Positions 1 to 6,472 of a stretch of DNA of 6,899 bases are shown in pieces. The notes beneath the pieces were generated by a model. That model did not search any database. It was not told where the DNA came from and saw nothing but the letters and a program-made list of their open reading frames with translations. Numbering within the stretch: position 1 is the stretch's first letter; the number at the start of each line of letters is the position of its first letter. Source of the DNA: a bacterium (GTDB taxonomy: Bacteria; Ratteibacteria; UBA8468; B48-G9; DTJG01); assembly GCA_026418655.1 (NCBI GenBank), contig JAOAAW010000188.1:1-6899 (forward strand), in the 5' to 3' direction. The position numbers were made by a program, and so were the translations under genes.

Positions 1-543
1 GTTCTTGATAAACCAAGGTCTGAGATATCAAAATATGCTCCCAAAACTTTAACTTATAGGATTTCTCCTGACAAAATCGGACTTGTTATCGGCGGGGGTG
101 GCAAGACCATTCGGAAAATAATAGAAGAGACGGGCACAGAAATAGATATTGATGATGATGGAACAATTTCAATTTATAGCACCGACATGGATAAGTGTCA
201 GAATGCTCTTGAAAAAATACAATCAATTGTTGAAGAGCCTGAAGCAGGAAAGATATATGAAGGTACTGTAACAAGAATTTTTCCTTTTGGTGCAATGGTT
301 AAATTTCTGAACGAACAGGAAGGACTTGTTCATATTTCTGAACTTGCGCCATATCGTGTTAATAGGGTGGAAGATGTTGTTAGCATCGGAGACAACATAA
401 AAGTTAAATTTGTTGGATTTGATGAACAGGGCAGGGCAAATCTCAGCCGGAAGCAGGCGCTTTCACAGGAAGAAATTGAAAAAGAAAAACAAAAAACAAA
501 TTTCTACAGACATCATACTAATAAGAAGGGTTTTAGGAAATAG
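1..543 (+). CDS. pnp: Polyribonucleotide nucleotidyltransferase (PNPase), C-terminal part
   Basis: This is the 3' end of pnp, cut by the left edge; 180 codons remain, ending in TAG. PNPase is a trimeric cytoplasmic 3'-5' exoribonuclease that uses phosphate to release nucleoside diphosphates and takes part in mRNA decay. The fragment begins in the linker before the KH domain (ISKYAPK at residues 9-15). The KH domain follows, with its RNA-binding loop written IGGGGKTI at residues 30-37, where most family members have IGPGGKTI. An S1 domain covers about residues 83-152 (YEGTV, FGAMVKF, EGLVHISEL, ending NLSRKQAL). A short basic tail of about 28 residues closes the protein. Both catalytic RNase PH domains lie outside the window. 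An ATG at 187 is internal to the KH domain and is not a start. The gene converges on cmk with a 7 bp gap. Identification is firm from the KH-S1 order and motifs. Confidence 0.96.
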   Translation, partial: VLDKPRSEISKYAPKTLTYRISPDKIGLVIGGGGKTIRKIIEETGTEIDIDDDGTISIYSTDMDKCQNALEKIQSIVEEPEAGKIYEGTVTRIFPFGAMVKFLNEQEGLVHISELAPYRVNRVEDVVSIGDNIKVKFVGFDEQGRANLSRKQALSQEEIEKEKQKTNFYRHHTNKKGFRK

Positions 544-550
544 CAAGAAT

Positions 551-1240
551 CTACTCTGATTTTATTCTTTTTCTATAAATTTCTGTTATCAGTAAAACTT
601 CCTCTTCGATAGTCATATTCGTCGTATCTATAACAATGGCTTCCGGGTGTTTCTTCAATGGTGCTATATCTCTTTTGCTATCTTTCTCATCCCTTTTTAT
701 GATTTCTTCCTTCAATTTTTTAATATCTATTTCTATGCCCTGCTGTTTGAGCTGGAGATATCTTCTTTTTGTTCTCTCTTCTACAGATGCATCAAGGTAG
801 ATTTTAATCTGAGCATCAGGAAATACAACAGTTCCTATATCTCTTCCTTCCATGACGATGTTATGATTGTTTCTGTATGAGCGTTGAATATCCCACAAAA
901 TTTCTCTTATTTCAGGAACCGAAGCTATAAAGTGACTATTTCTGCTGACCTCTTCTGTTCTTATTTCTTCTGTTATTTCCTTTCCATCAAGAAAAACTTT
1001 ATAATGGTTTTCGTTTTGGAATAGTTCTATTTTACTCTTTCGTGCCATCTCAATGAGTGATTGCCTATCATTTAAATCAAGTTTTTGTCTTAAAGCTTTA
1101 AGAGTAAGAGCACGATACATCGCACCAGTGTCAACATAGAGGAAGCCAAGTTTTTTTGCAACAAGCATTGCAACCGTGCTTTTACCTGCACCAGCAGGTC
1201 CATCAATTGCGATAACAAAGTGTTTTTTATTATGTTTCAA
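551..1240 (-). CDS. cmk: Cytidylate (CMP/dCMP) kinase
   Basis: The product transfers phosphate from ATP to CMP or dCMP, giving CDP or dCDP for RNA, DNA and lipid precursor synthesis in the cytoplasm. At 229 residues it has the usual bacterial length. Visible motifs are the P-loop GPAGAGKS (14-21), DTGAMYRALT (37-46), an NMP-binding insert with the SRNSHFIASVPEIRE segment (99-113), EGRDIGTVVFPDA (131-143), the LID arginines ERTKRR (155-160), and RDEKDSKRDIAPL (183-195). The start is TTG at 1240-1238. No ATG lies between the upstream in-frame stop and the P-loop, so an ATG start is excluded. The start lies inside the end of frr (11 bp overlap), which suggests translational coupling. It is the last gene of the - strand cluster and ends in TAG 7 bp from the convergent pnp stop. 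The family call is certain; only the exact start codon is slightly open. Confidence 0.96.
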   Translation of the reverse strand: MKHNKKHFVIAIDGPAGAGKSTVAMLVAKKLGFLYVDTGAMYRALTLKALRQKLDLNDRQSLIEMARKSKIELFQNENHYKVFLDGKEITEEIRTEEVSRNSHFIASVPEIREILWDIQRSYRNNHNIVMEGRDIGTVVFPDAQIKIYLDASVEERTKRRYLQLKQQGIEIDIKKLKEEIIKRDEKDSKRDIAPLKKHPEAIVIDTTNMTIEEEVLLITEIYRKRIKSE

Positions 1241-1787
1241 GAATTTCTTTTTCCTTGGATAGGGTTTTCTTTTCTATTTCTTCTATAAATCTATCTGTCA
1301 GTTTCTGTAATTCTTCACTTGCTTTAAAGGAATCATCCTCAGAAATCTTTTTCTCTTTCTCAAGTTTTTTTAATTCTTCTTTCATCTTCCTTCTAATTTC
1401 TCTTACTTCAACTTTTGCCTGTTCTTCAAGTTTTCTTAAAACCTTTACCAACTCTTTTCTTCTTTCCTCGCTTAATGGCGGTACTGAGATTCTTATTGCA
1501 GCAGAATCAGCAACAGGGTTCAGTCCAAGATTGCTCATCTGTATGGCTTTTACTATTTTATCTGTTGTTGTCTTATCCCATGGTTGTATAATCAAATTCT
1601 GAGGGTTTGGTACTGATATCGTTGCAATCTGGTTTATGGGTAATTTTGAGCCATAGTATTCTACCAGTATTCCTTCCAGAAGAGAAACAGATGCGCGGCC
1701 AAGTCTTAAACTGTTTATTTCTCTTAAGAAATTTTCCTCCACTTTTTTCATATTCTTTTCTGCTTCATGTTGTAATTCTTTTAACAT
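1230..1787 (-). CDS. frr: Ribosome recycling factor
   Basis: Ribosome recycling factor works with EF-G in the cytoplasm to split the post-termination ribosome so that its subunits can start again. The 185-residue length is standard. Domain I is a three-helix bundle formed by the N-terminal part (about 1-30) and the charged helices from about 106 onward. Domain II is the beta-rich insert (about 31-105). Family motifs are NSLRLGRASVSLLEGI (25-40), YYGSKLPINQIATISVP (44-60), IQPWDK (67-72), GLNPVADSAAIRISVPPLSEERR (88-110, split here as GLNPVADS and IRISVPPLSEERR) and KKLEKEKKISEDD (140-152). The ATG at 1787 has a strong AAGGGGG site 5 nt upstream. The gene lies 12 bp after pyrH, the classical pyrH-frr pairing, and overlaps cmk by 11 bp. 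The second residue of the family's usual D-G turn before IR reads S here (D94-S95), a small departure. Identification is secure. Confidence 0.97.
   Translation of the reverse strand: MLKELQHEAEKNMKKVEENFLREINSLRLGRASVSLLEGILVEYYGSKLPINQIATISVPNPQNLIIQPWDKTTTDKIVKAIQMSNLGLNPVADSAAIRISVPPLSEERRKELVKVLRKLEEQAKVEVREIRRKMKEELKKLEKEKKISEDDSFKASEELQKLTDRFIEEIEKKTLSKEKEILET
1251..1256 (-). promoter_or_regulatory. Probable Shine-Dalgarno site of cmk
   Basis: On the - strand AAGGAA lies 10 nt before the TTG codon at 1240. The spacing is a little long, but this is the only purine-rich site of this kind in front of the TTG start. It lies within the frr coding sequence, consistent with ribosomes finishing frr and re-initiating on cmk. 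Confidence 0.5.
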
Positions 1788-1792
1788 ATCAT

Positions 1793-1799
1793 CCCCCTT
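1793..1799 (-). promoter_or_regulatory. Shine-Dalgarno site of frr next to the pyrH stop
   Basis: The - strand reads TAA (pyrH stop), then AAGGGGG, then 5 nt and the frr ATG. The site directly abuts the pyrH stop codon, so terminating ribosomes sit on it. It supports ATG 1787 as the frr start. Confidence 0.75.
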
Positions 1800-2540
1800 T
1801 TATGATAGGCTATAAAGTTTTGACTCCTTATTTGCAATAATTGTTTTTATTCCTTCTCCATACAATATCTTTTTTAAGTTTCCCTTTCTGAAGAGATTAA
1901 AAACAATTACAGGAATATTATTATTCATGCAGAGTGTTATTGCTGTGTTATCCATAACTTTAATATCTTTTGTTAAAACTTCCTTATGAGTCAAAAATTT
2001 ATATCTTCTTGCCTTGGTATTTTTTAATGGATCATCAGTGTAAACCCCATCAACCTTCGTTGCTTTAAGTATGACTTCTGCATTAACCTCAATTGCTTTA
2101 AGAGCTGCTGCAGTGTCGGTGGTGAAGTAAGGATTTCCTGTTCCGCCAACAAAAATTACAATTCTGCCCTTTTCCAGATGCCTTATTGCTCTTCTTCTTA
2201 TGTAAGGTTCGCAGAATTGTCTCATTTCAAATGCACTCTGTACTCTTGTTACAGCATTCATTTTTTCCAGACAGCTCTGGAGAGCAAGTCCATTGATCAC
2301 AGTTGCAAGCATTCCCATATAATCACCACTTATTTCATCTATAACATTCTTATCCCTGGTAATACCTCTAAAGATATTTCCACCGCCTATTACAATTGCC
2401 AGCTGACAACCAAGATCAGATACTTCTTTAATTTCTTTTGCTATGGAAATCAAAGCATTTGAGTTAATACCAAATTTTTCTTCACCCATAAGGGCTTCAC
2501 CTGAAAGTTTCAACATAATTCTTCTAAAGAGTGTTTTCAT
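1800..2540 (-). CDS. pyrH: Uridylate (UMP) kinase
   Basis: This amino-acid-kinase-fold enzyme, usually a hexamer, phosphorylates UMP to UDP with ATP in the cytoplasm, the step leading to all UTP and CTP. Its 246 residues are near the usual 235-245. Motifs visible are MLKLSGEAL (9-17), VIGGGNIFRG (50-59), GDYMGMLATVING (72-84), the RAIRHLEKGR segment (117-126), FVGGTGNPYFTTDTAAAL (130-147), KATKVDGVYTDDP (159-171) and KVMDNTA (194-200). The protein runs about ten residues past the conserved core (NKESKLYSLS). The ATG at 2540 overlaps the metG stop as ATGA, and a GAGGAT site lies 6-7 nt upstream, so the start is well supported and coupled to metG. Bacterial UMP kinases are typically inhibited by UTP and often activated by GTP; nothing in the sequence contradicts that. 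In many genomes pyrH follows rpsB-tsf; here it follows metG. Confidence 0.97.
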   Translation of the reverse strand: MKTLFRRIMLKLSGEALMGEEKFGINSNALISIAKEIKEVSDLGCQLAIVIGGGNIFRGITRDKNVIDEISGDYMGMLATVINGLALQSCLEKMNAVTRVQSAFEMRQFCEPYIRRRAIRHLEKGRIVIFVGGTGNPYFTTDTAAALKAIEVNAEVILKATKVDGVYTDDPLKNTKARRYKFLTHKEVLTKDIKVMDNTAITLCMNNNIPVIVFNLFRKGNLKKILYGEGIKTIIANKESKLYSLS

Positions 2541-4033
2541 TTTTTTATCCTCATAAATAAAATTTCTCGTTTTCCAATTTTCCTTCCATTAAGGAACGTA
2601 AGATTTTTCTTGTTAAGCATGATTTCATTTTCACTGAAATCAATATTAAACATTACGTGTATTTTTCTTGTTGTTTCAGGTATAAAGGGATAAACAAGCA
2701 GAGATATCAGATAAATGCCTGCTATACACTGTGATATTGTTTGTTTTGCTGAATCAACCGAAGAGTTCCAGGGTTTTTCAGTATCAAGCAACTTATTAAG
2801 TTGGGTTATTAGTTTCCATATTTCCACAAGGGCGTCTGAAAAATTAGCTTTATTCATAAAATGTTCAACATTTACCATGACAGTGTCAATTAGATTTTCC
2901 ATCTCAGTGCTCAGATATAAACCGGGGATAACACCATTAAAAAGTTTTTCCACAAGATTGAGTGTTCTATTTACAAGGTTGCCCAGATCATTTGCGAGAT
3001 CACTATTAAATCTTTTTATAAATTTTTCATCAGAGTATTCCCCGTCTAACCCAAAAGGTACTTCTCTGAGCAAAAAATATCTGAAGCCATCGACACCAAA
3101 TCTGTCTATCAATTCAAGAGGTTTAATAATATTCCCTTTTGACTTTGAAATCTTCTGGCTATCAATAGTCCACCATCCATGCGCGAAAATCATTCTTGGC
3201 AGTGGCAGTCCGAGAGCCATTAACATTGCGGGCCATATTATTGCGTGAAAACGAAGAATATCCTTGCCTATTAATTGAACATCTGGGGGCCAATATTTAT
3301 TGGTGGTACCATTATCCGTATAATCCACAGCGGTTAAGTAGTTTAATAAGGCATCAAACCATACATAAACTGAATATTTCTCAGGCGTTGGCGATTGTAT
3401 CCCCCAGATTGCACCTTGTCTTGTTATAGAGAGATCGTTCAACCCCTGAGAAATAAAATTTTTTACTTCATCTATGCGAAATGGGGGTTGAATCATCTCA
3501 GGATTATCTTCAAGATATTTAAGAAGGGGTTTCTCATATTTTGACAAACTGAAAAAATATGAATTTTCCTTCAGAACCTGAACAGATCTACCACAGTCAG
3601 GGCATACAGGATTATTTTCCTCTAATTTTGCCTTGGGTATAAAAAATTCACAGGGTGTGCAGTAATACCCAGAATATGTTCCAAGGTATATATCTCCTTT
3701 ATCCATTAATTTCTTAAACACTGTTTTTACTGTATTTATATGTTGTTCCTCAGTTGTTCTTATAAATCTTGTATAGGAAATACCAATTTTCTCCCACATT
3801 TTTTTAAACATTCCAGACATTTCGTCAGTGAATTGTTTGACTGAAATTCCTTTTTTTTCTGCTGCAAGCGCAATTTTATCTCCGTGTTCATCTGTGCCTG
3901 TGAGAAAAAAAACATCTTTTCCTGTAATTCTGTGGTACCTTGAAAGACAATCGGCCGCAATTGTTGTATAGCAATGTCCTATATGTGGATCCGCATTTAC
4001 ATAATAAATCGGTGTTGTTATATAAAACTTCAT
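2537..4033 (-). CDS. metG: Methionyl-tRNA synthetase, short form
   Basis: This class Ia synthetase activates methionine with ATP and charges both initiator and elongator tRNA-Met. The Rossmann-fold catalytic core opens with FYITTPIYYVNADPHIGH, containing the HIGH signature at residues 17-20. Cysteines 125, 128, 144 and 147 (CTPC and CPDC) form one four-cysteine zinc knuckle in the connective domain. FLTGTDEHG lies at 43-51 and the KMSKS-type loop is KISKS at 294-298. The anticodon-binding helical domain includes NDLGNLVNRTLNL (348-360) and the LDTEKPW segment (416-422). At 498 residues it ends at the typical IGKREILFMRI closing strand and lacks the C-terminal Trbp111-like tRNA-binding domain found in longer forms of about 650 residues. 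The ATG at 4033 overlaps the ricT stop as ATGA, with AAGGAG 7-8 nt upstream. Its stop overlaps the pyrH start. Assignment is certain. Confidence 0.97.
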   Translation of the reverse strand: MKFYITTPIYYVNADPHIGHCYTTIAADCLSRYHRITGKDVFFLTGTDEHGDKIALAAEKKGISVKQFTDEMSGMFKKMWEKIGISYTRFIRTTEEQHINTVKTVFKKLMDKGDIYLGTYSGYYCTPCEFFIPKAKLEENNPVCPDCGRSVQVLKENSYFFSLSKYEKPLLKYLEDNPEMIQPPFRIDEVKNFISQGLNDLSITRQGAIWGIQSPTPEKYSVYVWFDALLNYLTAVDYTDNGTTNKYWPPDVQLIGKDILRFHAIIWPAMLMALGLPLPRMIFAHGWWTIDSQKISKSKGNIIKPLELIDRFGVDGFRYFLLREVPFGLDGEYSDEKFIKRFNSDLANDLGNLVNRTLNLVEKLFNGVIPGLYLSTEMENLIDTVMVNVEHFMNKANFSDALVEIWKLITQLNKLLDTEKPWNSSVDSAKQTISQCIAGIYLISLLVYPFIPETTRKIHVMFNIDFSENEIMLNKKNLTFLNGRKIGKREILFMRIKK

Positions 4034-4692
4034 TCATCTTCTCCTTTTTCGTACATTTTACTTTCAAATATCAAACAACACATAAGCCTTCCACACAATC
4101 CAGAAATCTTGCTCATATCAAGCGGTAAACTCTGAGTTTTAACAAGTTTCATTGTTACGGGTTCAAAGTCTTTTAAAAACCTATGGCAACATATTTCCTG
4201 TCCACAGATTCCATAACCCCCCTTAATTTTTGCCTCATCTCTCAGTCCGATCTGTCGCATTTCAATTCTGCAATTAAAAATACTGGCAAGTTCTTTTACA
4301 AGTTTTCTAAAATCAACCCTTCCAGTTGCCCAATAATAAAATGTAATTATTGTTCTATCAAATGAATAACTTACATCAATAAGTTTCATTGGCAGGTTAA
4401 TCTCTCTAATTTTTTCATTGCATATCCTGAAAGCCTCATTTTTGAGCTCTTCATTTTCCTGAATTACAAGCATATCCTGCTGGTTTACTTTTCTTAAGAT
4501 CTTTCCGGAAATTGTCTGCTTTGGGTCAATCTGCTCATTATTCAAAATAGCGCAGATTTTTGCATGGTCCTGAGTACCTTTAGTAAACTCCACTATTACA
4601 ATATCTCCTGGCTTTAACTGTATAGAATCATCCCCAGCCACATAACATGGTTTTTCTACCTTTCTTACCTGTATTTCAAAAATCTTTTCCAT
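4030..4692 (-). CDS. ricT: RicT/YaaT-type PSP1 domain protein, short at the C-terminus
   Basis: The 220-residue protein starts with the PSP1 N-terminal part (LKPGDIVIVEFTKGTQ at 26-41) and carries the family's core: DRTIITFYYWATGRVDFRKL split at 112-131, RIEMRQIGLRDEAK (142-155), then GICGQEICCHRF (161-172) and SGLCGRLMCC (197-206). Cysteines 163, 168, 169, 200, 205 and 206 match the conserved cysteines of RicT. In Bacillus, RicT (YaaT) forms a cytoplasmic iron-sulfur complex with RicA and RicF that directs RNase Y in mRNA processing and affects sporulation, competence and biofilm formation. No ricA or ricF is in this window, so the role here is inferred from family only. The chain stops about 14 residues after the last cysteine pair, whereas the Bacillus protein continues for roughly 50-60 more. 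The ATG at 4692 has AGAGGA about 8 nt upstream and lies 17 bp inside the preceding gene. Its stop overlaps the metG start. Proximity of a yaaT-like gene to metG is also seen in Firmicutes. Confidence 0.93.
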   Translation of the reverse strand: MEKIFEIQVRKVEKPCYVAGDDSIQLKPGDIVIVEFTKGTQDHAKICAILNNEQIDPKQTISGKILRKVNQQDMLVIQENEELKNEAFRICNEKIREINLPMKLIDVSYSFDRTIITFYYWATGRVDFRKLVKELASIFNCRIEMRQIGLRDEAKIKGGYGICGQEICCHRFLKDFEPVTMKLVKTQSLPLDMSKISGLCGRLMCCLIFESKMYEKGEDE

Positions 4693-6472
4693 TTTTGTAT
4701 TCCTCTAACATTCTTGCTTCATCTTTACTGCTCGGCGGTAATTTCACCCCTTTTTCAATATAAACTTTTGCAAGATCATTCTTACCCATTTTTCTGTAAA
4801 ATAAACCAAGTTCCAAATTATACAGGGCTTTAGTTGGATAAATTTTTACTATCTCTAACAGATGTTTCTCAGCCTCATCATATTTTCCAATCTCAATGAG
4901 GATTCTTGCAAGCGTTCTATGGTAAGCTGGCACAAAGCCATTTATCTCTATTGCTTTTTTATAAGCATTGATTGACCTATTTGCAAAATCAATATTTCTG
5001 GTTTCGTTATAAATATATCTGAATATTTCACCCTGCATAAAAAATATGTCAGGTTCGGGATATATTGATGCTGCTTTTTCCAGAACCTGAACTGGATTTT
5101 CTCTGATATTTCCGGTTCTGATACTTTCTATAATCCGTCCCACACGCCATGTCTTAAATTCTATAACTGATGCAAATGGAATCAAAATAATGATAATGCC
5201 TGCGATCAATTTTGTCAATTGAATCTTTTTTGTTTTTCCCGGTAAATAAGCTGTTTCAATAAGTCCTGCAAAGGCAAAAACGATCGTTGTAATTGCTGCA
5301 TCGGCATAATCAAAATCAACAAGGCAATGAAGAAAGATACCAAATATTCCAAAGAAGAGGCCATTCAATACATAATTTTCTGTCAATAAGATTTTTTTTA
5401 TATTTTTCTTTATAAAGAAAAAAACAGAAAGAAAGAACAGACAACAACCAATTAGACCTGTTGATACCAATATTTCAAAAAATAAATTATGTGCAAATTT
5501 TGCTTCCATTGTTCCCTGGAGTTTAAATTGGAGATAAAAATGTGAAAAATTTCCGGGTCCAACGCCGATAATAGGATAATTTTTAAAAATTTCTACGGCT
5601 GCAATCCAATAGCTGATTCTATCTGTTAAAGAACTAAGTTTTGGTAAAAACCCTGCTTTTAAACCTGCGATTGTTAAAAGAAGGGCGATAAAAAGAATTG
5701 CGACACAGGATGGTAAAAAAAATTTTTTGGGAATAAGAAAAAACAGCAGCATTAAAAATGAGATAACTATAAAACAAAACCATCCGCCCATAGATTCTGT
5801 GGCAGCAAAAACCGGTAATAACAGAGAAAGAATTATAATATTTGTAATCTTAAAAAAATTTTTTTGCCTTTCTGAAAAAATTGAGAAAAACACTATCGGA
5901 TAAATCATTAACATATAACCTGCGAAAGTATTCGGATAGACAAACGTTGCAAAAATTCTGTTGCTCGCCATTCTGTCAAGATATGTTTCTGAAATATTTC
6001 TCATCATGCCAGGGTTTTGAAGCAACATCTTTCTTGTGCTTTCAAGCCCCCAGAAATATTGATGTATTCCGTAAACCATTGTCAGTGTCAAAGAAATGCA
6101 CAACACCTTTGAAATTAAAGGAAAATCATCTTCTTTAAATACTGTCTTGAAAAGTATCCATACTGAAAACAGGCTGAATAGATATGTAAACTCCTTCAAA
6201 GTTTTATACCATAGAGGCCAGAAAGGAATAAGAAATAAACATAACAAAACAAATAGAAAAAAAATAATCTGAGCAGAAGTAAAATCCAATCTATCGCGCA
6301 TTGCGATTAGACATATGGCTGCAAGACCAAAAAAAAATAGATTAGATATCATATTAAAAGTTGGAGATGAAAAACCATCAAAAAATGGTCTCATAAACAA
6401 AAAAAACAAAAGTATAATTTTTATTGAGAAAATAAAAATATCAGGCTTATTTTTTATATTTTTCTTTTTCAT
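4676..6472 (-). CDS. O-antigen ligase/polymerase family membrane protein with C-terminal TPRs
   Basis: This 598-residue polytopic inner-membrane protein has about 12-13 hydrophobic segments between residues 12 and 437. It carries the Wzy_C/WaaL signature: RISYWIAAVEIFKNYPIIGVGPGNF split over 285-309, followed by AHNLFFEILVSTGLIG (327-342), with R285 and H328 as candidate functional residues. An earlier FVYPNTFAGY motif lies at 177-186. A hydrophilic loop at about 271-328 fits the large periplasmic loop of the family. Residues from about 440 to 580 are soluble, with two good TPR units (about 513-546 and 547-580) and one or two degenerate repeats before them. Members join or polymerise lipid-linked glycans at the periplasmic face; similar proteins glycosylate pilins, so the acceptor here is unknown. 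ATG 6472, with a modest GGA site, lies 26 bp inside the end of pyrD. The next in-frame ATG would remove the first membrane segment. The call is firm at family level; ligase versus polymerase cannot be decided. Confidence 0.88.
   Translation of the reverse strand: MKKKNIKNKPDIFIFSIKIILLFFLFMRPFFDGFSSPTFNMISNLFFFGLAAICLIAMRDRLDFTSAQIIFFLFVLLCLFLIPFWPLWYKTLKEFTYLFSLFSVWILFKTVFKEDDFPLISKVLCISLTLTMVYGIHQYFWGLESTRKMLLQNPGMMRNISETYLDRMASNRIFATFVYPNTFAGYMLMIYPIVFFSIFSERQKNFFKITNIIILSLLLPVFAATESMGGWFCFIVISFLMLLFFLIPKKFFLPSCVAILFIALLLTIAGLKAGFLPKLSSLTDRISYWIAAVEIFKNYPIIGVGPGNFSHFYLQFKLQGTMEAKFAHNLFFEILVSTGLIGCCLFFLSVFFFIKKNIKKILLTENYVLNGLFFGIFGIFLHCLVDFDYADAAITTIVFAFAGLIETAYLPGKTKKIQLTKLIAGIIIILIPFASVIEFKTWRVGRIIESIRTGNIRENPVQVLEKAASIYPEPDIFFMQGEIFRYIYNETRNIDFANRSINAYKKAIEINGFVPAYHRTLARILIEIGKYDEAEKHLLEIVKIYPTKALYNLELGLFYRKMGKNDLAKVYIEKGVKLPPSSKDEARMLEEYKNGKDF

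Noticed and set aside
86..295. - strand open frame opposite pnp
   Set aside because: It lies opposite the conserved KH and S1 coding region, has low-complexity composition and no family resemblance.
555..593. CTGAT...ATCAG inverted repeat near the end of cmk as a possible terminator
   Set aside because: The stem is only 5 bp with a loop of about 29 nt, too weak for an intrinsic terminator.
1255..1602. 115-codon open frame on the + strand opposite frr, and similar + strand frames opposite cmk, pyrH, metG, ricT and the ligase
   Set aside because: They are antisense shadows of clearly identified genes, low-complexity Ser/Phe/Leu-rich, and show no recognisable domain or convincing ribosome site.
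5403..5422. Perfect 20 bp palindrome (TTTTTCTTTATAAAGAAAAA)
   Set aside because: It is all A/T-rich coding sequence for a Phe/Lys-rich membrane-edge stretch of the ligase, with no repeat elsewhere. It looks like a by-product of codon choice and not an operator.
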